From: CAZPMT01 sp964587655
Lineage (GTDB): Bacteria; Hydrogenedentota; Hydrogenedentia; Hydrogenedentales; SLHB01
DNA length: 10,808 bases
Assembly: GCA_964587655.1 (NCBI GenBank)
Contig: CAZPMT010000163.1
Span: forward strand, 1-10,808
Direction: 5' to 3'
The notes under the pieces: model-generated
The model's database searches: none
What the model was told of the DNA's origin: nothing
The model's input: only the letters and a program-made list of their open reading frames with translations
Translations under genes and position numbers: made by a program
Part shown: positions 6,801 through 10,808 of the stretch, in pieces
Layout of the letters: each line of letters starts with the position of its first letter
Numbering within the stretch: the stretch's first letter is position 1

Positions 6801-6940
6801 CAGGGCAGGATCCCCATGGCGTACACGTATGGCAACGCCGATAAGTTGTCTACGATGACGACGGCCGGGATCACGACAAAGACGGTGTTTAGTGCGACGA
6901 CTGGGCCCGGACTGCCACGAAGGCCGTAAACGGCCGCCGG
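6801..6940 (+). pseudogene. Relic of an RHS/YD-repeat protein
   Basis: One frame (ATG at 6816, stop 6927-6929) reads YTYGNADKLSTMTTAG, and a second frame at 6893-6934 reads CDDWARTATKAVNG. Both resemble consecutive stretches of an RHS/YD repeat (Y-x-Y-x-N-A-D-x-L, then Y-D-x-W-G-R-x-x-x-K-x-V-N-G), and they lie in the right order but in different frames, with a stop just before the second piece. This is what a frameshifted remnant looks like. RHS proteins are very large secreted or surface proteins; only about 45 codons survive, so no function remains. The match is by eye and short, hence moderate confidence. Confidence 0.5.
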
Positions 6941-7141
6941 GTCCTCCGGATTTCATCAAGCGGCAGGAAGACCAATTTGGCCCGATTTCTCAGAGAACGA
7001 AGACAAGGCCCAAAGGCCCGATGAAGACAAATAAAGTGTGGTGTTCTCAGAGTCCCTCACTACCCGTCGGCAGACCTAAGAAAAGAGACAAGATCCTATG
7101 AAGTCAAGTGGCCGTCCCTATTTTCCCAGGAGGAGGTGCGC
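6941..7141. other. Leader region upstream of the M64 gene
   Basis: No gene is recognised. Short direct repeats are scattered in it: GGCCCGAT at 6979-6986 and 7015-7022, and TTCTCAGAG at 6987-6995 and 7044-7052. The very strong Shine-Dalgarno AGGAGGAGG at 7128-7136 belongs to the peptidase gene. I do not see a convincing promoter close to that gene. Confidence 0.45.
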
Positions 7142-8917
7142 ATGATGATCAGATTCGGGCAGTGGAGTCTTGTCGCTCTGGGTGTCGTCGTTTCCGTCCT
7201 ATCCGCCGCGGAGACGCCATCCGGCACGGCTGTGCTCAACTTGCAGTACCAGAATGGACAGATAGAATGCTCCGGGCTTCGTGTCCTGCCAGGTGGCGGG
7301 AGGTGGACCAAACCGGGATCCCTCGCTGATTCCTCGTTGTTGTTTCAGGGCGCGAGCGGCGCGGTTCACGAGGCCTCCTTTCGTATTCCGAAAACGCTGT
7401 ATTTCGATTACGTCGATACCACGACGGGCGTCATGAAAGGCGGGGCGATTATCCAAGATTCCCTTGATTTCGCCGTGCGCGTGCCTTGGGTTAAAGACCT
7501 GAAGGAGGTCGCCGTGAGCGTAGACGGCGGCAAAGCGGCGCACGTGTTGGACCTGTCGAAAGCACGGGACTACGGCGGGCAGAAGGCTAGTCTCCCGTAT
7601 GCGAAGTTCCTGGACAACGGCAGCGATAGCTCGCAATATGTGTTCGTCGTGTTGGGAGACGGCTACCGCGCATCTGAGATCGCTCAGTTTCACGACGACG
7701 CCCAGCGCATCCTCGGCGAAGTGTTGAACGTATCTCCGTGGAGCGAATACGCCTCGTACATAAACGCCTACTGGGTGGACGTCGTGTCTAACGAATCCGG
7801 AGCGGACAATCCGAATACGGGGTACTATGTCGACACCGCTCTGGACGCCACCTATTGGACATCCGGAATCGAGCGGCTGCTGACTGTAAACACATCCAAG
7901 GCATTCGACGCGGCGATGTCGGCTCCTACGTTCGATCGAGTTCTCGTGATCGTCAACGACCCGCTGTACGGCGGCAGCGGCGGATCGTTGGCTGTGGTGT
8001 CGCTCGCATCGAGCGCCCCCGAGGTCGCCGTACATGAGATCGGCCACTCATTCGCCGGCCTCGCTGACGAGTACGAGACTCCCTACCCCGGTTACCCGCC
8101 CGGAGATCCGGAACCGAACGTGACGTTTCAAACGTCGCGCCCAAATATCAAGTGGAACACGTGGATCGAGGCAAGCACCCCTCTGCCCACTCCGGAGACG
8201 TCGCCTTATGCGAGCGTCGTGGGCATCTTTGAGGGCGCTCGATATCTGACAACCGGCATCTATCGTCCGAAGCTGAACTGCAAGATGCGATCATTGGGCG
8301 CATCGTTCTGCGAGGTATGCACAGAAGCCCACGTGCTCAGTCTTTACGAGTCCCCCGCAATCACCCTCGCTCTCAGTCAGACCCCGGACACAAGCTCGAC
8401 AGTCGAAGGCCCGGCCGGAACGCCGATTGATTTCTCGATCACCGTGCGCGACCCGAATACGCACGCGCTCGGCGTCGAGTGGCTGCTGGACGGCGTTCCG
8501 CAATCCGGCAAGTCCGTGGACGCATTCTTGCTGAACACGGACGGTCTAAGCGGAGCGCACACGTTGACGGCGCGAGTGAGGGACACGACGGCCCTAGTGC
8601 GCAACGATCCTTACGAGCAACTCTCCGAGGATGTGTCATGGCCTCTAATGATCGAGGGGCTACCCGACGCCGACGGCGATGGCATTCCCGACGCGGTCGA
8701 AGGCACGGCGGATCCCGATGGAGACGGCATACCGAACTACCTCGACACCGATTCCGACAACGACGGCGTATCGGACGCGGACGAACACGCGTTCGGCACG
8801 GATCCGTACGACGTGGATAACCCCACCGAACTCCCAATTAGCCCGCGGCTGCTGATGTTCGCTCTCTTGCTTGTGGCTGGTGTGGGCCTCAGGGCCTGCG
8901 TCCGCATCAAAGGGTAG
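7142..8917 (+). CDS. Secreted M64-family metallopeptidase with thrombospondin type-3 repeats
   Basis: A 591-residue protein of the M64 (IgA peptidase) family. Regions: signal peptide 1-22; a beta-rich N-terminal domain to about 155; the peptidase domain about 160-402 beginning YVFVVLGDGYRASE (166-179); zinc motif HEIGHSFAGLADEY (298-311) with His298, Glu299 and His302, and Asp309 as a possible third ligand; and the cysteine motif CKMR...CEVC (380-393). An Ig-like domain covers roughly 405-500. Acidic calcium-binding repeats (508-560; DADGDGIPD, DPDGDGIPN, DSDNDGVSD) follow, then a hydrophobic segment (567-586) with a basic tail that may anchor it in a membrane. An in-frame GTG at 7136 overlaps the Shine-Dalgarno AGGAGGAGG, so the ATG at 7142 or 7145 is the likelier start. 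Despite the family name, environmental members probably degrade general extracellular protein; the substrate is unknown. Confidence 0.88.
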   Translation: MMIRFGQWSLVALGVVVSVLSAAETPSGTAVLNLQYQNGQIECSGLRVLPGGGRWTKPGSLADSSLLFQGASGAVHEASFRIPKTLYFDYVDTTTGVMKGGAIIQDSLDFAVRVPWVKDLKEVAVSVDGGKAAHVLDLSKARDYGGQKASLPYAKFLDNGSDSSQYVFVVLGDGYRASEIAQFHDDAQRILGEVLNVSPWSEYASYINAYWVDVVSNESGADNPNTGYYVDTALDATYWTSGIERLLTVNTSKAFDAAMSAPTFDRVLVIVNDPLYGGSGGSLAVVSLASSAPEVAVHEIGHSFAGLADEYETPYPGYPPGDPEPNVTFQTSRPNIKWNTWIEASTPLPTPETSPYASVVGIFEGARYLTTGIYRPKLNCKMRSLGASFCEVCTEAHVLSLYESPAITLALSQTPDTSSTVEGPAGTPIDFSITVRDPNTHALGVEWLLDGVPQSGKSVDAFLLNTDGLSGAHTLTARVRDTTALVRNDPYEQLSEDVSWPLMIEGLPDADGDGIPDAVEGTADPDGDGIPNYLDTDSDNDGVSDADEHAFGTDPYDVDNPTELPISPRLLMFALLLVAGVGLRACVRIKG

Positions 8918-8921
8918 CTCC

Positions 8922-9038
8922 GTGATCGATAGCACGCAACGCTTTTCGGACCGCGTCGGCAACTACGTCAAGTTCAGGCCTTCATGCCCCCTCGGCCTCT
9001 TCACAACCACCTATCATCGATGTCCCGAATGGCACTAA
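8922..9038 (+). pseudogene. N-terminal fragment of a class I SAM-dependent methyltransferase
   Basis: From a GTG four bases after the peptidase stop, 38 codons read STQRFSDRVGNYVKF followed by RPSCP, matching the very typical beginning of a family of small class I methyltransferases (S-T-x-R-F-S-x-R-V-x-x-Y-x-x-Y/F-R-P-x-Y-P). The usual tyrosine of the RPxYP motif is a cysteine here, and the similarity fades after it. The frame ends at a TAA inside the left terminal repeat of the foldback element at 9027, so the last four residues are encoded by that element. The SAM-binding glycine motif is missing, so the fragment cannot be active. No continuation is visible beyond 9416. Confidence 0.6.
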
Positions 9039-9416
9039 GATAAGGTACCGGCTTACCTGCGGAATGGCGTTCGAATTGGGCATAACCACTCGTGCGCGGA
9101 GGTCTTATCAGCCTGGCTTTAGCAGGCTTCTCTTTGCACCCGGTTTCAACCGGGGTGGGGCTGGAACTGCTCTGAGAGTTTAGCGCGCTTCAGCGTGGCT
9201 TATGGATCCGGCTTTGGGCTTGAAGTTTGCTGAAGCATCTCGGGAAGCGACGCTGAAGCGCCCTTCTGCGGATAGGTTATCGCCTTCACCCCTCCTTAAG
9301 GAGGGTGCAAAGAGGAGCCTGCTAAAGCCAGGCTGACAAAGCCTCTACGCGAGAGCGACTAGGCCCCGCACCCGTACGATTCTCCAGAACTCCCGAGCCT
9401 TATCTTAGTGCCATTC
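9027..9416. mobile_element. 390-bp foldback/MITE-like element with 19-bp terminal inverted repeats
   Basis: The ends are a perfect 19-bp inverted repeat: GAATGGCACTAAGATAAGG at 9027-9045 and its complement at 9398-9416. No transposase is encoded. Inside are a 34-bp inverted repeat (9108-9141 and 9303-9336, one mismatch), a 17-bp one (9185-9201 and 9245-9261, one mismatch) and two compact hairpins: CCCGGTT-TC-AACCGGG at 9139-9154 and the 16-bp palindrome at 9290-9305 centred on TTAA. The octamer GATGTCCC flanks it directly on the left (9019-9026) and three bases beyond the right end (9420-9427), a possible target duplication. It sits at the broken end of a methyltransferase reading frame. A non-autonomous transposable element is the simplest reading. 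Confidence 0.75.
9108..9336. repeat. Nested 34-bp inverted repeat inside the foldback element
   Basis: The arms 9108-9141 and 9303-9336 match as complements at 33 of 34 positions; outside them GAGG (9099-9102) and CCTC (9342-9345) can extend the pairing after a bulge. They enclose the 17-bp inverted repeat and both hairpins, so the whole interval can fold as a branched cruciform or RNA. It may be an independent element inserted in the outer one, or simply its stem. Confidence 0.8.
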
Positions 9417-9531
9417 ATGGATGTCCCCCTTTACCCTGGAAGAGGTAATAGACGCACGGAGACTATAGCAGACTTGCAGGAAAAGGGTTCACGCGTCGAG
9501 ATTGTCTTTCACCCGCCCGGCGCGTCTCGTT

Positions 9532-9567
9532 CTCGTCCATTTCGTCCATAGAGTCCACCTCGTCCAT
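9532..9567. repeat. 9-bp tandem repeat, four copies near CTCGTCCAT
   Basis: Four consecutive nonamers: CTCGTCCAT, TTCGTCCAT, AGAGTCCAC and CTCGTCCAT. The third is the most diverged. On the minus strand the units spell a Met-Asp-rich reading, which is a by-product of the repeat and not evidence of a gene. It is a second intergenic simple repeat, distinct from the 7-bp array at 414-441. Confidence 0.75.
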
Positions 9568-9738
9568 CATTCGGACGATTCCTCTCGATTTCAACTGCCG
9601 CACCCTCTCAGGCGGGCGCGCAAGAGATGCGCACGAGCTTGCCACGGGATTAATAGAGTAAACGTACTCACCTTCGTGGATGAGCCCAGTTGGTCCACGA
9701 TGCCCCTGTGACGCTGGCTCGGCTGGTGACATGTAGAT

Positions 9739-9770
9739 GCCCGCCACATGCGTTATCGCATGTGGCGGGC
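9739..9770 (-). terminator. Strong hairpin downstream of the PEP-CTERM gene
   Basis: A perfect 14-bp stem, GCCCGCCACATGCG and CGCATGTGGCGGGC, with a 4-base loop, lies 97 bases beyond the stop codon of the minus-strand PEP-CTERM gene. The stem is strong enough to end transcription, but there is no T-run on the minus strand. It could be a terminator, an mRNA end stabiliser or a REP-like palindrome. Confidence 0.55.
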
Positions 9771-9867
9771 GCCTTTGCTCGACTTACATTATTCTTGCCG
9801 GACCGGCCAGCACGCGAGCTGTCTTCTCCCGCATGCCGGATTGTCCATTGTAACTGGGCTCGCCGAC

Positions 9868-10509
9868 TCAGGCGCTCTTACGGAAGCGGCGTACAAGCAT
9901 CCCCGTCAAACCCAAGCCCAACAGGCTGAGAGTTGCCGGCTCAGGAATAGGAGGAGGAGGCGTCCCACCGCCCATATCGCCCGTCATGTTGTCCACTATC
10001 CAGTAGTTCCCGGTGTCGTGGATCTTAACGTACGAGATGAACTGTCCGCTGGGTGCATCGACGCGGAGGAACGTCATGTCTGGACCGTACAGGTTGTTCG
10101 TTGCCATCGCCCAATCAATCAAGGTACCGCTGGAGTTGTAGGCTTCCAGCCAGACATTAGAGTAGGTGCTTACCCCAGTTTGGAACCATGTGCCATTTTG
10201 GTCGACGAAATCAATCCGGCCCCAATCGCCCGTGGTCCCAAGCCACGCAACCACGTAGTCATACATGTTGTAGGCGCCAGTGCCCCAACTCTGGCCAGTG
10301 TTGACTGAGTGGGCATTGTAGTTGCCTGTCGTTACGTCACTGTATATCCAGGGCAATCCCGCCGAGTCCGTGAACGTTACTCCCGGCACTCCAACGATGT
10401 TAGTCCCGTCATTGCCCAAGCCTTCTTCGAAATCCATGAAAAAGGCGAAGGCTGGTGTCGCCATCATGAGAGCGATCACCGGCAATACCAATACCATTCT
10501 TCGATTCAT
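9868..10509 (-). CDS. PEP-CTERM sorting-domain surface protein
   Basis: A 213-residue exported protein. Residues 1-22 are a Sec signal peptide (basic MNRR, hydrophobic core, cleavage near AFA). The mature part (about 24-180) is a beta-rich domain with many Trp, Tyr, Asn and Gly residues and no cysteine; I do not recognise its fold, although the pattern is reminiscent of carbohydrate-binding or lectin-like PEP-CTERM proteins. A proline linker TPPPPIPEP leads into the sorting signal: PEPATLSLLG at 189-198, a hydrophobic helix and the basic end RRFRKSA. Exosortase recognises this signal, cleaves it and places the protein at the surface, usually with exopolysaccharide. No exosortase is in the window. 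The start at 10509 has AAGGAGA at 10517-10523, seven bases upstream. A sigma-54 promoter is predicted at 10669-10684. Confidence 0.88.
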   Translation of the reverse strand: MNRRMVLVLPVIALMMATPAFAFFMDFEEGLGNDGTNIVGVPGVTFTDSAGLPWIYSDVTTGNYNAHSVNTGQSWGTGAYNMYDYVVAWLGTTGDWGRIDFVDQNGTWFQTGVSTYSNVWLEAYNSSGTLIDWAMATNNLYGPDMTFLRVDAPSGQFISYVKIHDTGNYWIVDNMTGDMGGGTPPPPIPEPATLSLLGLGLTGMLVRRFRKSA

Positions 10510-10668
10510 CACATTTTCTCCTTGTCTGCTCTTGCTCACCACTGCCAGTAACAATCCCCAAGCGGGCACACCCCACAGAGCGATTGTTTTCTCGTGAAAC
10601 CGCTACCCGCCAGTCCTCCTACGGAGAACCCTGCGCGATAGCGGCCCTCAAGTTTACGTTGTTAGTTG

Positions 10669-10684
10669 AGCAAGAATCGGGCCA
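10669..10684 (-). promoter_or_regulatory. Sigma-54 promoter of the PEP-CTERM gene
   Basis: The minus strand reads TGGCCCGATTCTTGCT, which differs from the RpoN consensus TGGCACG-N4-TTGCW at one position. The invariant GG and GC are separated by exactly ten bases. The transcript would start near 10658 and give a leader of about 150 bases before the ATG at 10509. Known PEP-CTERM/exosortase systems often include the PrsK/PrsR two-component pair, in which PrsR is an RpoN-dependent activator, so the context fits. Within the leader, CCGCTA (10600-10605) and TAGCGG (10639-10644) can form a stem. Confidence 0.65.
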
Positions 10685-10744
10685 GGTGCCGACAGTCGTG
10701 TATCTCTCGTTGTATCATACTAAAAATGGCAAAAGCTACCACAT

Positions 10745-10777
10745 ATGCGTTAACTGAATGGCCATCAGATGCGTTAA
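10745..10777 (-). promoter_or_regulatory. Paired direct repeats upstream of the sigma-54 promoter
   Basis: The nonamer ATGCGTTAA occurs at 10745-10753 and 10769-10777, a 24-bp period; on the minus strand it reads TTAACGCAT. The pair lies about 90-120 bases upstream of the predicted sigma-54 start, where enhancer-binding proteins usually bind. The surrounding 10720-10808 is AT-rich. Calling these activator sites is inference. Confidence 0.4.
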
Positions 10778-10808
10778 ATATGAAAACTGTCGAGATTTGT
10801 TGACTGAG

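Larger units (their letters stand above)
9417..9867. other. Intergenic region without a recognisable gene
   Basis: A short frame from the ATG at 9417 (44 codons) and others on both strands show no family resemblance and no ribosome-binding site. The stretch holds the 9-bp tandem repeat at 9532-9567 and the strong hairpin at 9739-9770; I see nothing else. Confidence 0.5.

Noticed and set aside
6978..6996. Second copy of TGGCCCGATT, as in the sigma-54 promoter, ahead of the M64 gene
   Set aside because: The -12 half reads CTCAG and has no GC at the required spacing, so it is not a sigma-54 site.
9063..9085. TTCGAAT resembling a tRNA T-loop
   Set aside because: The flanking bases do not form a T-stem and no acceptor or anticodon arm is present; it lies inside the foldback element.
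9417..9551. A 44-codon frame beginning MDVPLYPGRG right of the foldback element
   Set aside because: It does not resemble the missing part of the methyltransferase or any family I know, has no ribosome-binding site and runs into the 9-bp repeat.
10726..10803. A 25-codon frame beginning MAKATTYALTEW near the right end
   Set aside because: No Shine-Dalgarno, no family resemblance, AT-rich surroundings, and it overlaps the direct repeats that better fit a regulatory role.

Overview
The window looks like an accessory region from a high-GC environmental bacterium of the Planctomycetota / Hydrogenedentota / Lentisphaerota kind. The lineage is inferred from gene content: an alpha-L-fucosidase, a Tat-exported Gfo/Idh/MocA oxidoreductase with a DUF6807 (PmoA-like) partner, a glucuronoyl-esterase-like remnant, a large secreted M64 peptidase with thrombospondin type-3 repeats, and a PEP-CTERM surface protein. 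No rRNA, tRNA or CRISPR array is visible.

Layout. 1-653: no gene, one heptanucleotide tandem repeat. 654-829: a MITE-like element with perfect 12-bp terminal inverted repeats and an inner palindrome. 910-1556: a complete higBA toxin-antitoxin module with a near-consensus promoter, an operator palindrome and a probably leaderless toxin mRNA. 1678-2868: cytoplasmic GH29 fucosidase. 2992-4164: AAA_14/DUF4143 ATPase, also apparently leaderless. 4221-6643, minus strand: an operon read as esterase N-terminal fragment, Gfo/Idh/MocA oxidoreductase, DUF6807 protein, with a good sigma-70 promoter at 6681-6709. 6739-6766: a divergent near-consensus promoter facing an RHS/YD-repeat relic. 7142-8917: secreted M64 peptidase. 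8922-9038: first 38 codons of a methyltransferase, cut off inside the left end of a 390-bp foldback element (9027-9416). 9417-9867: no gene, a 9-bp tandem repeat and a strong hairpin. 9868-10509, minus strand: PEP-CTERM protein with a predicted sigma-54 promoter and upstream paired direct repeats.

How it works together. The fucosidase and the minus-strand operon fit scavenging of fucose-containing or plant-type polysaccharide, with the oxidoreductase and DUF6807 protein exported. The M64 peptidase and PEP-CTERM protein belong to the cell surface; the latter needs an exosortase and an RpoN activator encoded elsewhere. The region is littered with decay: three truncated genes (esterase, RHS, methyltransferase), two non-autonomous inverted-repeat elements and several short tandem repeats, so it appears to be a recombining accessory island.

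I do not see a clearly new multi-gene system. The best leads are the sigma-54 architecture in front of the PEP-CTERM gene, the nested foldback element ending a methyltransferase fragment, the two leaderless promoters, and the short esterase fragment that still has its own promoter, ribosome-binding site and signal peptide.
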